Source: Oxalobacteraceae bacterium AB_14
Lineage (GTDB): Bacteria; Pseudomonadota; Gammaproteobacteria; Burkholderiales; Burkholderiaceae_D
DNA length: 64,000 bases
Assembly: GCA_000381565.1 (NCBI GenBank)
Contig: KB906724.1
Location: 840,350-904,349 of the forward strand
Direction: 5' to 3'
The translations under genes were made by a program, and so were the position numbers. The notes under the pieces were generated by a model. The model did no database searches, was not told the DNA's origin, and worked only from the letters and a program-made list of their open reading frames with translations. Shown here piece by piece: positions 28,936 through 39,880 of this stretch (within the stretch, counting starts at the first letter, position 1; every line of letters begins with the position of its first letter).

Positions 28936-29682
28936 TTAAGTCCGCAGCTGCGCGACGTAGTGCCGCACCGCGTGCAGCATGAACGTCGCCAGCCCGGGGT
29001 GGAGCTTGTCGAAGTTGGCTTTGAAGCGCGGGTCTTCAGAATAGGTGGCGGCCAGGCTGGTCAACTGTTCCACCTGCGGCACCCAGAAATACTCCAGGTG
29101 ATCGCGCCAGCGCTGCACGATCGCCTGCGCCGCCGCGCTGTCCGCTCCCTGCGGCATGGCCGCGACCAAATCGGTATAAACCGTATTCCCTTCGGCCATG
29201 ATGGCGTCCTGCTTGGCCTTGCTGTAGGCGCTCCATTGTTTGGTGGACGCCCTTACCGTTGCGGCGTCGTAGCGCTGTTCCGCTTCCTTGGCGTACGCCT
29301 GTTGCTGCGGCTGGTTCAAGCCGGAAAATAAACCTTCGCTGTTCATGATCTGCTTCCCTTGTAGGTGGAGGATGGTGTTGTCCACGGTCGCGATCAGGCC
29401 TTGCAGCCTTTCGGCCTGCTTGCGCAACGCTTCCTTGTGACTGAGCAGGGCGGCCATGACGTCGAAATCGTCGCGCTCCATCAGCTTGCGGATCTCCGCC
29501 AGCGGCACGTCCAGCTCCCGGTAGAACAGGATCTGCTGCAAGCGCAACTGCGCCGCCTCGCCGTAATAGCGATAACCGTTGGCGCCGACGCGCGATGGCT
29601 TCAACAAGCCGATCTCGTCGTAGTAGTGCAGGGTCCGGGTGGTGACGCCGGTCAGCTTGGAAAGTTGTTTTACTGTGAGCAT
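28936..29682 (-). CDS. MerR-family regulator with TipAS-type drug-binding domain
   Basis: A 248-residue TipAL-like activator. The N-terminal winged HTH (LTVKQLSKLTGVTTRTLHYYDEIGLL, split here as LTVKQLSKLTGV and TRTLHYYDEIGLL) is followed by a coiled-coil dimerisation helix (~75-110). The TipAS/antibiotic-recognition domain (~120-245) contains AEQRYDAATVRAS. TipA relatives bind antibiotics or peptides and activate efflux or stress genes. It is divergent from the padR-MFS pair; a TATAAT lies at 29726-29731 on its strand. Target genes are not evident. Confidence 0.9.
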   Translation of the reverse strand: MLTVKQLSKLTGVTTRTLHYYDEIGLLKPSRVGANGYRYYGEAAQLRLQQILFYRELDVPLAEIRKLMERDDFDVMAALLSHKEALRKQAERLQGLIATVDNTILHLQGKQIMNSEGLFSGLNQPQQQAYAKEAEQRYDAATVRASTKQWSAYSKAKQDAIMAEGNTVYTDLVAAMPQGADSAAAQAIVQRWRDHLEYFWVPQVEQLTSLAATYSEDPRFKANFDKLHPGLATFMLHAVRHYVAQLRT

Positions 29683-29743
29683 GGCAGCATCGTGAACTCT
29701 GACGTGGCGTGTAGGTCAAGCGTAAATTATATAAAAAAAGTCC

Positions 29744-29799
29744 TTGAACTCTTCCGTAAACAAGTTAAGATATATCTCAATAAGTTATATCTTAACTTG
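29744..29799 (+). promoter_or_regulatory. padR promoter with a perfect 14-bp-arm palindromic operator
   Basis: TTGAAC (29744-29749), 16 bases and TAAGAT (29766-29771) are the likely promoter. The palindrome CAAGTTAAGATATA / TATATCTTAACTTG (29761-29774 and 29786-29799, 11-base spacer) covers the -10 and transcription start. This fits autorepression by the PadR protein encoded just downstream; AAGGAG follows at 29809. Confidence 0.7.
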
Positions 29800-29821
29800 T
29801 TATATCGTAAGGAGTCCCAAA

Positions 29822-30361
29822 ATGTTTAGATTTTTACATCACCAACACCGCCATCACGCCATGCACGGCGACCATCACCACCATCGCGGCGGCGGCGGCG
29901 GCGGCCGCGGCCGTGGTCCGAAAATGTTCGACGCCGGCGCCATGCGCTATGTCGTGCTGCACCTGATCGCTGAAAAGCCGCGCCACGGCTACGAGATCAT
30001 CAAGGAGCTCGAACAGCTGTCCGGCGGCGGCTACACGCCCAGCCCCGGCGCCATCTACCCGCTGCTGTCGCTGCTGCTCGACATGGGGCATGTCTCGGCC
30101 ATGGCCGACGGCAACAAGAAGCTGCACACCATCACGCCCGAAGGCGAGGCTTTCCTGGCCGAGAACCGCCAGTTCGTCGACGTCATCCTGGCGCGCCTGG
30201 GCGAGCCGTCCGAGGGACGCGTCGATCTGCGCATGATGATGCACGAGCTGAAGGCCGCCGTGATCGACAAAGCCCACGGCCCCGGCGCCAGCGACCAGCG
30301 CGCCGCCCAGATCCGCGCCATCCTGCAGCGCGCCGTCAGCGAAGTGAAGCAACTGGACTAA
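29822..30361 (+). CDS. PadR-family regulator, YqjI-like with His-rich N-terminus
   Basis: A 179-residue winged-helix repressor. Residues 1-~35 are His- and Gly-rich (FLHHQHRHH, DHHHHRGGGG), then the PadR domain with HGYEIIKELEQLSGGGYTP and SPGAIYPLLSLL. It ends in a helical dimerisation region whose last residues (VSEVKQLD) resemble those of E. coli YqjI. YqjI is a nickel-responsive repressor with a His-rich N-terminus, so metal sensing is a reasonable inference. The start codon has AAGGAG 7 bases upstream. The operator overlaps its promoter, and the MFS gene follows 16 bases downstream in the same operon. Confidence 0.9.
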   Translation: MFRFLHHQHRHHAMHGDHHHHRGGGGGGRGRGPKMFDAGAMRYVVLHLIAEKPRHGYEIIKELEQLSGGGYTPSPGAIYPLLSLLLDMGHVSAMADGNKKLHTITPEGEAFLAENRQFVDVILARLGEPSEGRVDLRMMMHELKAAVIDKAHGPGASDQRAAQIRAILQRAVSEVKQLD

Positions 30362-30377
30362 TTTAACCGGACCAAAC

Positions 30378-31619
30378 ATGACAACAATAACCATCCCGCT
30401 GCCGCCGGCGCGCGAGCGTATCGTGCTCTGGCTGTTGGCGCTGACCCAGTTCACCGTCATCATGGACTTCATGGTGATGATGCCGCTGGCGCCGCAACTG
30501 ATGCGCGCCTTTTCCATCGGGCCGGCCGCCGTGTCGGGCGCGGTGTCGGCCTACGCCTGGTGCGCCGGCCTGTCCGGCCTGCTGGCCTCCATGTATATCG
30601 ACCGCTTCGACCGCAAGCGTCTGCTGCTGGCGATGTTCGCGCTGTTCACCCTGTCGAACCTGGCCTGCGCGCTGGCGCCCAACTTCCACCTGCTGGTGCT
30701 GTCGCGCGCCTTTGCCGGCGTGACCGGCGGCGTGCTGGCCTCCATCATCATGGCCATCATCGGCGACCTGATCCCGCCCGACCGCCGCGGCGCGGCCACC
30801 GGCATCGTGATGACTTCGTTCAGCCTGGCCGCCGTGGCCGGCGTGCCGACCGGCGTGATGCTGGCCGCGCACTTCGGCTGGGCCTCGCCGTTCTATCTGC
30901 TGGTGGTGTTTTCGCTGCTGATCTGGTTCGCCGCCTGGCGCGTGCTGCCGGCGCTGGACGGCCATTTGACGCGCCGCGTGCCGCTGTCCGAGGTGCTGCC
31001 CAATCTGATCGGCCTGTACCGCGTGCGCGGCCATCTGAAAGCCTTCCTGCTGTCGGGCGTGAACATGCTGACGGGCATGCTGGTGATCCCCTTCATTTCG
31101 CCGGTGCTGGTGGAGAACATCGGCGTGCAGCCGGCGGAGATCACCTTTGTCTACCTGGCAGGCGGCGTGGCCACGCTGTTCAGCGCGCGCAGGATAGGCA
31201 AATGGTCGGACCGGGTCGGCGCCCAGCAGGTGTACCGCTATATCGCGCTGTTCTCCATCCTGCCCATCATGTTCATGACCCACATGCCGGCGATCCCGCT
31301 GGCGGCGGTGATCCTGTTCTTCCCGTTCTTCATGATGGCTCTGTCGGGCCGCAATATTCCGATGCAGGCCTTGATGACGACGGTGCCGGAGCCTGCCAAG
31401 CGCGGCGCCTTTCTCAGCTCCAACTCGGCGATCCAGCAGGTGGGCAGCGGCGTCGGCGCGCTGCTGGGGGGATTGATGCTGCACACCGATGCGGCCGGCC
31501 ATATCGTCGGCTACGGCCTGAACGGCTGGATCGCAGCCGGCCTGACCCTGTTCTCGGTCTGGTGGATAGGGCAGGTGGGCGCAGCCGCCAAGGCCGCGCC
31601 GGTGCGGGCGGCGGCTTAG
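30378..31619 (+). CDS. MFS transporter of the drug:H+ antiporter (DHA1/AraJ-like) type
   Basis: A 413-residue inner-membrane protein with 12 hydrophobic segments. The opening segment FTVIMDFMVMMPLAPQLMRAF and loop SMYIDRFDRKRLLLAMF match DHA1-type exporters. It is 16 bases after padR, so it is presumably the main target of that repressor. If PadR senses a metal as YqjI does, the MFS could export a metal chelate or a toxic compound; substrate unknown. Confidence 0.85.
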   Translation: MTTITIPLPPARERIVLWLLALTQFTVIMDFMVMMPLAPQLMRAFSIGPAAVSGAVSAYAWCAGLSGLLASMYIDRFDRKRLLLAMFALFTLSNLACALAPNFHLLVLSRAFAGVTGGVLASIIMAIIGDLIPPDRRGAATGIVMTSFSLAAVAGVPTGVMLAAHFGWASPFYLLVVFSLLIWFAAWRVLPALDGHLTRRVPLSEVLPNLIGLYRVRGHLKAFLLSGVNMLTGMLVIPFISPVLVENIGVQPAEITFVYLAGGVATLFSARRIGKWSDRVGAQQVYRYIALFSILPIMFMTHMPAIPLAAVILFFPFFMMALSGRNIPMQALMTTVPEPAKRGAFLSSNSAIQQVGSGVGALLGGLMLHTDAAGHIVGYGLNGWIAAGLTLFSVWWIGQVGAAAKAAPVRAAA

Positions 31620-31719
31620 AAGTTGTTTCCAAAAGACCGCAGCGTCGTTGCAGTCCCTCGCCGTGCATTCGCATTGTCTTCGGGGCCGCGCCTAGCTGCG
31701 CTCATCTTGAAACAACTTC

Positions 31720-31720
<1 letters not shown>
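31618..31720. repeat. Long inverted repeat closing two convergent genes
   Basis: AGAAGTTGTTTC (31618-31629) and GAAACAACTTCT (31709-31720) are perfect 12-bp arms about 80 bases apart. The left arm starts in the MFS stop region and the right arm touches the stop of the convergent gene. The GC-rich interior has further short complementarities. It may be a dispersed intergenic element or a bidirectional terminator; no T-tract. Confidence 0.55.
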
Positions 31721-32319
<599 letters not shown>

Positions 32320-32501
32320 ATGCGTGCATGCCTGGATTGTTGGTTGCGGTCATACTAAACCAAAGGCATCCAAGGGGCAACTTTTACTGCCCTGAACAGG
32401 CCTTGGCTATACTATTTTGATATTACTCCCGCGAGATATTTCATTGGAGGCGGGGCGGTCTTTTTCGTACCATGGCGGCAGCGTCGTAAAAGGGATCGCA
32501 T

Positions 32502-33413
32502 ATGGTGGACAAAAATATACTGGGCATAGACTGGGGCACGAGCAACCGTCGCGCCTATCTGATCGATCAACACGGCGCCTGCCTGGCCGAGCACGAGGAT
32601 GGCCAGGGCATGCTGGCGGTCGGCGGCCGCGAGCGTTTCGGCGACTCGCTGGCCGGCCTGCTCGACGCCATGGGCATAGCCGCCGACGTGCCGGTGATCA
32701 TGTCCGGCATGGTCGGCAGCGCCTCCGGCTGGCAGGAAGTCGATTACCTCGACAGCGCGGTGCCGTTGCTGCGCCTGCCGCGGCAGCTGGCGCCGGTGAG
32801 CGACCCCGACTGGACCGGCCGCTGCCGCATCGTGCCCGGCTATTGCTACCGCGCCGGCGCCGCCGTCGACGTCATGCGCGGCGAGGAGACCCAGCTGCTG
32901 GGCGCGGTGGCGCTCGGCCATCGCGACGGCTGGCTGGTGCTGCCGGGCACCCACAGCAAATGGGTGCTGCTGCGCGACGGCGTGATCCAGTCGCTGTCGA
33001 CCTACATGACCGGCGAGCTGTTCGCCATGCTGTCGGCGCGCGGCACCCTGTCGTCCATGATGGGCGGCGACGCCTCGGATGCCGAGGGCTACGCCATCGG
33101 CCTGCGGCAGGCCGTCCTCAACGAGCCGCTATCGAATACCCTGTTCCGCGTGCGGGCCGGCGTGGTCTCGCGCAGCGCGCCGCAGGCGCAGGCGCCGGCC
33201 GTGGTGAGCGGCTTGCTGATCGGCGCCGAATTCGCCGCCACCACCCGCGCGCTGGCCGAGGGCGGTGGCGCGACCGGCATCACCGTCATCGGCTCGACGG
33301 CGCTGGCCGCCCGCTACGCCGTGGCCGCCGGCCACTTCGGCTTGCAGTGCGACCTGCTCGATCCCCATCGCGTGTATTGCGCCGCGATTTCCCAATTCCA
33401 TCACCAGGCTTGA
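32502..33413 (+). CDS. dgoK: 2-dehydro-3-deoxygalactonokinase
   Basis: A 303-residue kinase phosphorylating 2-keto-3-deoxygalactonate at C6, third step of the De Ley-Doudoroff galactose route. The N-terminal phosphate motif is ILGIDWGTSNRRAYL, followed by MSGMVGSASGW and LVLPGTHSKWV, with a C-terminal VIGSTALAARYAVAAGHFG. Full length. AAGGGA precedes the ATG. dgoA begins 2 bases after its stop, and lactonase and galactanase genes follow, so this starts galactan block A. A TATACT (32406-32411) may be its -10. Confidence 0.93.
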   Translation: MVDKNILGIDWGTSNRRAYLIDQHGACLAEHEDGQGMLAVGGRERFGDSLAGLLDAMGIAADVPVIMSGMVGSASGWQEVDYLDSAVPLLRLPRQLAPVSDPDWTGRCRIVPGYCYRAGAAVDVMRGEETQLLGAVALGHRDGWLVLPGTHSKWVLLRDGVIQSLSTYMTGELFAMLSARGTLSSMMGGDASDAEGYAIGLRQAVLNEPLSNTLFRVRAGVVSRSAPQAQAPAVVSGLLIGAEFAATTRALAEGGGATGITVIGSTALAARYAVAAGHFGLQCDLLDPHRVYCAAISQFHHQA

Positions 33414-33415
33414 AC

Positions 33416-34036
33416 ATGACTCCATCCCACCCCGCCGTACCGCTGGTCGCCATCCTGCGCGGCCTGAATCCCGCGGAGGCGGTCGCGGTCGGCAAGGTGC
33501 TGCACCAGGCCGGCTTCCGCGCGCTGGAAGTGCCGCTCAACCGTCCCGGCGCCCTCGACTGCATCGCCGCGCTGGTCAAGGAACGGCTGCCCGATACGCT
33601 GGTCGGCGGCGGCACCATGCTCAACGTCGGCCACGTCGAGGCCGTGTATGAGGCGGGCGGACGCCTGCTGGTTTCGCCAAACTGCAATCCGGCCGTGATC
33701 AGCCGCGCCGCCGAACTGGGCATGTACTGCGCCCCCGGCGTCGCCACGCCGACCGAGGCGTTCGCCGCGCTCGACGCCGGCGCCCATGCGCTCAAACTGT
33801 TCCCGGCCGATATGGTCGGCCACAACGGCCTGAAGGCGTTCAACAGCGTGGTGCCGGCCGGCACGCCGATGTGGCCGGTCGGCGGCATCACGCCCGACAA
33901 TATGGAGGGCTGGGTGCGCGCCGGCGCCACCGGCTTCGGCATCGGCGGCCAGTTGTACACGCCGGGCGTCGGCCTGGATGAGCTGGGGCAGCGGGCAGCG
34001 GCCTACGTGAGCAAATGGCGCGCTTTGACCGTATGA
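33416..34036 (+). CDS. dgoA: 2-dehydro-3-deoxy-6-phosphogalactonate aldolase
   Basis: A 206-residue class I aldolase of the KDPG/KDPGal family, splitting the dgoK product into pyruvate and glyceraldehyde 3-phosphate. Motifs: VAILRGLNPAEAVAVGKVL, the LEVPLNRPGA substrate loop (LNRP, rather than the TLRT of KDPG aldolases, points to the galactose form), GGGTMLN, the Schiff-base Lys in ALKLFPAD, and VGGITPDNM. The ATG lies 2 bases after the dgoK stop, so translation is probably coupled. Confidence 0.93.
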   Translation: MTPSHPAVPLVAILRGLNPAEAVAVGKVLHQAGFRALEVPLNRPGALDCIAALVKERLPDTLVGGGTMLNVGHVEAVYEAGGRLLVSPNCNPAVISRAAELGMYCAPGVATPTEAFAALDAGAHALKLFPADMVGHNGLKAFNSVVPAGTPMWPVGGITPDNMEGWVRAGATGFGIGGQLYTPGVGLDELGQRAAAYVSKWRALTV

Positions 34037-34065
34037 TGGCGGATTCGACACTCGGAGTGAAACTG

Positions 34066-34947
34066 ATGAGCAAGCATGACGTGCAATGTATCTGGGAAGC
34101 CGGCGCGCAGCTGGGCGAAGGCCCGCTGTGGGTGGCGGAGCAAAACCGCCTGTATTTCGTCGACCTGAAAAACCAGATCCTGCACGCGCTGGATGTGGAC
34201 GGCGGCCAGCGCCACAGCTGGGCCATGCCCGACTACATCTGCTGGCTGGTCGCGCGCCGCGACGGCGACGGCTTCATGGCCGGCCTGCGCGACGGCATCG
34301 CCCGCGTGTGGCTGGAGCCGGAGTTGCGCATCGAATACCTGGCGCGTCCGTTCCCGGCCGGCAGCGGCCTGCGCATGAACGACGCCAAGGCCGACCGCGC
34401 CGGCCGCATCTGGGCCGGCTCCATGCACAACACCGATTACGCGCAGGCCATCGGCCTGCTGTTCCGCCTGGATGCCGACCTGTCGCTGACGGTGGCCGAC
34501 CAGGGCTACCACATCTGCAACGGCCCGGCCTTCAGCCTGGACGGCGCCACCCTGTACCACACCGACAGCTTTGAAGGCCGCACCTATGCCTATCCGCTGG
34601 CGGCCGACGGCACGCTGGGCGCGCCACGCCTGTGGCGCCAGTTCGGCGACGGCGAAGGTTCGCCGGACGGCATGACGGTCGACAGCGAAGGCTGCGTCTG
34701 GATCGCGCAGTGGGGCGGCGGCCGCGTCTGCCGCTACTCGGCCGGCGGCGAACTGCTCGACACCATTCCAGTGCCGGTGCGCAATCCGGCCTCGTGCACC
34801 TTCGGCGGCGCCGACCTGAAGACACTGTTCATCACCACCGCGCGCGAGGACAACACGCCCGAGCAGTTGCAGCAGTTCCCGCTGACCGGCGCCTTGTTCG
34901 CCGTGCGGCTGGACGTGGCCGGCCTGCCGGCCGCGCGCTTCGGCTAG
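34066..34947 (+). CDS. SMP-30/gluconolactonase family lactonase (probable galactonolactonase)
   Basis: A 293-residue six-bladed beta-propeller expected to open galactono-lactone to galactonate. Metal-ligand segments: LGEGPLWV (N-terminal Glu), GLRMNDAKADRAGRIWAGSM (Asn-Asp region) and GSPDGMTVDSEGCVW (Asp). The ATG at 34066 with GGAGTG upstream is preferred to earlier ones that would overlap dgoA. Substrate assignment rests on the flanking dgoK-dgoA and GH53 genes. Confidence 0.87.
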   Translation: MSKHDVQCIWEAGAQLGEGPLWVAEQNRLYFVDLKNQILHALDVDGGQRHSWAMPDYICWLVARRDGDGFMAGLRDGIARVWLEPELRIEYLARPFPAGSGLRMNDAKADRAGRIWAGSMHNTDYAQAIGLLFRLDADLSLTVADQGYHICNGPAFSLDGATLYHTDSFEGRTYAYPLAADGTLGAPRLWRQFGDGEGSPDGMTVDSEGCVWIAQWGGGRVCRYSAGGELLDTIPVPVRNPASCTFGGADLKTLFITTAREDNTPEQLQQFPLTGALFAVRLDVAGLPAARFG

Positions 34948-35065
34948 CGGCCACACTCATCGTCATTGGTTTTTTTTCAGATGCCGCGCGACGCGGCAGG
35001 GGGAGGTGCGCACACGTGGTCGGCAGTGGGTGTCATTCAAACTATAAAAAACTGGAGACAAGATC

Positions 35066-36046
35066 ATGAAGCTCAAGCATTTGCTGTTCGCGTTCTGCGG
35101 CCTGGCGTTCAGCCTGGGCGCGCAGTGCGCGACCTTCGCCAACGGCGCCGATGTCGGCTGGGTCAGCCAGCAGGAGTCCAGCGGCTATTCGTTCTACAAC
35201 AGCAGCGGCGTCAAGACCGATCCGTTTGTGTTGTTGAAGAACTTGCAGGTGAACTCGATCCGGCTGCGCGTGTGGGTCAACCCCAGCGGCGGCTGGAACA
35301 ACGGCGCCGACGTGCTGTACAAGGCCAAGCGCGCCGCCGCGCAAGGCCAGCGCATCCTGATCGACTTCCACTACAGCGACGGCTGGGCCGATCCCGGCCA
35401 GCAGACCAAGCCCGCCGCCTGGGCCAGCCACACGCTGGCGCAGCTCAACAATGACGTCTACAGCCACACGCAGGGCATCCTCAGTTACCTGAAGACCAAT
35501 GGCGTCACGGTCGAGTGGGTACAGGTCGGCAACGAGATCAACAGCGGCATGCTGTGGCCGGAAGGGAAGACCACCAGCTTCGCCAACCTGGCCGGGCTGA
35601 TCAACAGCGGCTACAACGCCACCAAGGCCGTCTATCCCGACGCCAAGGTGATCCTGCACCTGGCCAACGGCTACGACAACGCCGTGTTCCGCTGGTTCTT
35701 CGACGGCGTCAAGGGCGCTGGCGCCAAGTGGGACGTGATCGGCATGTCGCACTATCCGCCGGCGTCGGACTGGGCCAACTACAACAACAAGATCTCGACC
35801 AATATGTGGGACATGGTGTCGCGCTACGCCAAGCCGGTGATGGTGACGGAAGTGGGCCTGGACTGGACCCAGGCTGCCACCAGCAAAGCCATGCTGGCCG
35901 ATCTGCTGACCAAGACCAAGGCGCTGGGCTCGAATGGGCTGGGCGTGTTCTACTGGGAGCCGCAGGCCTATCCCGGCTGGCAGGGTTATACGATGGGCGC
36001 GCTCGATGCGAGCGGCAAGTTCACCATCGCGCTGGATCCGTTTTAA
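35066..36046 (+). CDS. GH53 endo-beta-1,4-galactanase, secreted
   Basis: A 326-residue arabinogalactan endo-beta-1,4-galactosidase. The signal peptide (MKLKHLLFAFCGLAFSLGAQ) is followed by the TIM barrel: FANGADVGWVSQQE, SIRLRVWVNP, ILIDFHYSDGWADPGQQ, acid/base Glu157 in VGNEINSGMLWP, and nucleophile Glu262 in VMVTEVGLDW, ending FYWEPQAYPGW. It cuts type I galactan side chains of pectin into oligosaccharides for the second TonB receptor and the GH2/GH35 enzymes in block B. GGAGA precedes the ATG. A GGGGAGG/CCTCCC hairpin follows its stop. Confidence 0.94.
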   Translation: MKLKHLLFAFCGLAFSLGAQCATFANGADVGWVSQQESSGYSFYNSSGVKTDPFVLLKNLQVNSIRLRVWVNPSGGWNNGADVLYKAKRAAAQGQRILIDFHYSDGWADPGQQTKPAAWASHTLAQLNNDVYSHTQGILSYLKTNGVTVEWVQVGNEINSGMLWPEGKTTSFANLAGLINSGYNATKAVYPDAKVILHLANGYDNAVFRWFFDGVKGAGAKWDVIGMSHYPPASDWANYNNKISTNMWDMVSRYAKPVMVTEVGLDWTQAATSKAMLADLLTKTKALGSNGLGVFYWEPQAYPGWQGYTMGALDASGKFTIALDPF

Positions 36047-36113
36047 GCAATGAGGCGGGGAGGGGCCGGCTCCTCCCTGTTAAAATCCGGGATTCGTTTT
36101 TTATGGTCCCATC

Positions 36114-36539
36114 ATGCAGAAGCCAGCCATTCGTTATTTACACCTCACTCCAGACAGCGATCTTCCCGCGCTGGAGGGCCTGTCGCACTTCAAAGCCGTG
36201 GTGGTCGTCGAGGCCGACGTGGCGGAGATGACGATGTGGGAAGCCAGCCGCTGGCTGGTGGAGTCCGGCTGCGCGCTGGCGCTGGTGTGGGGCAAGGAGT
36301 GCGAGGCCTGGCGTGAAGCGATCGAAGACGCCAGCCTGGAAGCGGTCAACTACGAAGATGTGCCGGACGAACAGTTGCTGATCACCACAGCGCACGAGGA
36401 CGAAGAGTTGAGCGAGGCGTTCTGGTACGCCAGGCACCGCGCCGCGCACCCCGCGCACGAGCTGCGCGAAACGCTGATCCTGCACATCGCCGACACCCCG
36501 CGCCGCGAGGAACTGGAAGCGGAGTATCGCGACGCGTAG
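36114..36539 (+). CDS. Hypothetical small acidic protein
   Basis: Not recognised. A 141-residue soluble, acidic protein. The N-terminal half has a beta-strand/helix pattern (FKAVVVVEADVAE, MWEASRWLVESGCALALVWG). It ends in a charged helical tail (LRETLILHI, RREELEAEYRDA). No signal peptide or metal motif. A TTAAAAT promoter-like element lies ~25 bases upstream. It is convergent with the OmpA-like gene, stops 5 bases apart, and unlinked in theme to the galactan genes. Confidence 0.7.
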   Translation: MQKPAIRYLHLTPDSDLPALEGLSHFKAVVVVEADVAEMTMWEASRWLVESGCALALVWGKECEAWREAIEDASLEAVNYEDVPDEQLLITTAHEDEELSEAFWYARHRAAHPAHELRETLILHIADTPRREELEAEYRDA

Positions 36540-36544
36540 ACGGC

Positions 36545-37543
36545 TTATTGCTTGACCAGCTCGACCCGGCGATTCTTTTCGCGTCCGGCTTCCGCATCGT
36601 TCGAGGCCGCCGGCGCGTACGAGGCCACGCCCTTGGCGCTCAGCCGCTTGGCATCGACCTTGTAATCCGTCGCCAGCACCTTGACCACCGACTCCGCCCG
36701 CTTCTGCGACAGCTCCAGGTTGTGCGCCAGCGCGCCCTGGTTGTCGGTGTGGCCGACCACGTACAGCTTCAGCTTGCCATCCTGTTGCAGCAGCTTGGCC
36801 ATCTCGGCCAGCGCGGCCTTGGATTCCGGCTTGACATCGGTCTTGTCGGTGTCGAAGAAGACGCCGTACACGGCCACCTTGCCATCGGCCGCGATGCCCT
36901 TGGCCATGTCGGCCGCGTTCAGGTTGACCGACACCTTGCCGCCCTCCATCGCCTTGGCTTCGACGATCTCGACGTAGACGCCGCCCAGCTTGTCCTGCAC
37001 CGGCGCCACCGAATACACGCCCACGTGGACCAGCGAGCCGTCCGGGCGCGTGCCTTTGGCCAGCAGGTAGCGCTCGTCGTTGCGGCCGTAGTTGAATGGC
37101 TCCCAGCTGGCTTCGCCGCCCTGGATGAAATGATCGCCGACGCGTTTGTCGAGGAAGAATTCGCCGAAGCCCTTGCCGCAGGTTTCCTTGGCGCAGGCGA
37201 ACACGGTTTTCAGGCCGGCTTTTTCCAGCGCCGCCTGGTAGTTGCGCATCACCTCCAGCGCCGAGCGTTCGGGCGGAAAGTTGTAGGCCATGCGGGTGTA
37301 TTTTCCTTCCAACAGCAGCGTGCTGTCGAACGCCATCTGGCCGCCCTTGTTCTCGCCACGCTTACCGGCTGGCAGCATCACCTCGTCGAATTCCTTGAGC
37401 CCGTAGCCGACCATCTTCGACCCTTCAAAGCGCGACAGCAGCGGATGATCCTTGCCGTTCTTGACGGTGTCCTGCGCCGGCATCTTCTGGGCCTGGGCGA
37501 GGCCGGCACACAGCAGCAATGGAAGAAGGCGATAAGCACGCAT
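36545..37543 (-). CDS. OmpA-family peptidoglycan-binding protein with DUF4892-like N-terminus
   Basis: A 332-residue exported protein (signal MRAYRLLPLLLCAGLAQA). The N-terminal ~200 residues resemble DUF4892 proteins (HPLLSRFEGSKMVGYG, FPPERSALEVMRNYQAALEKAG). The C-terminal OmpA/MotB domain (~215-332) has GVFFDTDKTDVKPES, LKLYVVGHTDNQG and the hallmark NRRVEL at the end. It probably anchors an envelope component to peptidoglycan. Single gene between convergent neighbours; no sign of degeneration. Confidence 0.88.
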   Translation of the reverse strand: MRAYRLLPLLLCAGLAQAQKMPAQDTVKNGKDHPLLSRFEGSKMVGYGLKEFDEVMLPAGKRGENKGGQMAFDSTLLLEGKYTRMAYNFPPERSALEVMRNYQAALEKAGLKTVFACAKETCGKGFGEFFLDKRVGDHFIQGGEASWEPFNYGRNDERYLLAKGTRPDGSLVHVGVYSVAPVQDKLGGVYVEIVEAKAMEGGKVSVNLNAADMAKGIAADGKVAVYGVFFDTDKTDVKPESKAALAEMAKLLQQDGKLKLYVVGHTDNQGALAHNLELSQKRAESVVKVLATDYKVDAKRLSAKGVASYAPAASNDAEAGREKNRRVELVKQ

Positions 37544-37650
37544 GGCGGTCCCGTCTGAGGAAAGTTGAGGAACGTCGATTGTAGGCAGGGATTGCCTTTA
37601 GATCAATCTTAACTTTTCAATCGTGCAGCCGCAACGGCAACGATGGACGA

Positions 37651-37682
37651 AAAAAAGCCAGCTTCCGAAGAAGCTGGCTTTT
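37651..37682. terminator. Rho-independent terminator after groL
   Basis: AAAAGCCAGCTTC-CGAA-GAAGCTGGCTTTT, a 13-bp stem followed on the minus strand by a run of seven T, 27 bases past the groL stop. The T-tract on the plus side also lets it work in the other direction. Confidence 0.9.
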
Positions 37683-37708
37683 CTGTACAGCGAGGCTTAT
37701 GCCGGCAA

Positions 37709-39370
<1,662 letters not shown>

Positions 39371-39403
39371 TTAGGTGAGTACGATTGCGAACGTGCGTGT
39401 CAA

Positions 39404-39694
39404 TTACTTGACGACGATCGCCATGATGTCTTCTTCGCGCATGACCATCAGTTCCTGTCCGTCGACTTTGACGGTTTGGCCGGCGTATTTGCCGAACAGG
39501 ACGCGGTCGCCTACCTTGACATCCAGCGGACGGACTTTGCCATCTTCCAGAATCTTGCCATTGCCGACGGCGAGTACTTCGCCTTGATCCGGTTTTTCAG
39601 CGGCCGCATCAGGGATGATCAGGCCGGACGCAGTTTTGGTTTCCTGGTCGAGGCGTTTGACGATTACGCGATCGTTCAAAGGGCGAAGGTTCAT
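39404..39694 (-). CDS. groS: Co-chaperonin GroES (10 kDa)
   Basis: A 96-residue lid protein for GroEL. It starts [18 protein letters not shown], has the mobile loop [19 protein letters not shown] and [18 protein letters not shown], and ends IMAIVVK. AAGGAG lies just upstream of its ATG. First gene of the groSL operon, preceded by CIRCE. Confidence 0.98.
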   Translation of the reverse strand: MNLRPLNDRVIVKRLDQETKTASGLIIPDAAAEKPDQGEVLAVGNGKILEDGKVRPLDVKVGDRVLFGKYAGQTVKVDGQELMVMREEDIMAIVVK

Positions 39695-39778
39695 ACAAAA
39701 CTCCTTAAATTAACAATGGAACAGTTTGTTGCCACACCAACAAGGTTGCTGAGGCGGAAAGTTTGGCCGAGAGCGCTG

Positions 39779-39834
39779 TTAGCACTCCCTTGGAACGAGT
39801 GCCAATTATAGGGACGACCCTGCCGTATTTCAAG
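39779..39834 (-). promoter_or_regulatory. CIRCE operator and dual-type heat-shock promoter of groSL
   Basis: TTAGCACTC-N9-GAGTGCCAA (39779-39805) is the HrcA-bound CIRCE element with one mismatch. On the minus strand TTGAAA (39828-39833), 17 bases and TATAAT (39805-39810) make a near-consensus sigma-70 promoter. The same stretch reads CTTGAAA and CCCTATAAT, which also suits sigma-32. CIRCE overlaps the start region, as in HrcA-repressed operons. Confidence 0.93.
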
Positions 39835-39880
39835 GCGCAAGGCTTCCGTGTGCATAAATAAAGAGAAAAATGACGCAGAT

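Noticed and set aside
34015..34065. Earlier ATG starts for the SMP-30 lactonase
   Set aside because: They overlap dgoA and lack a ribosome site; the ATG at 34066 has GGAGTG and matches the family's usual N-terminus.
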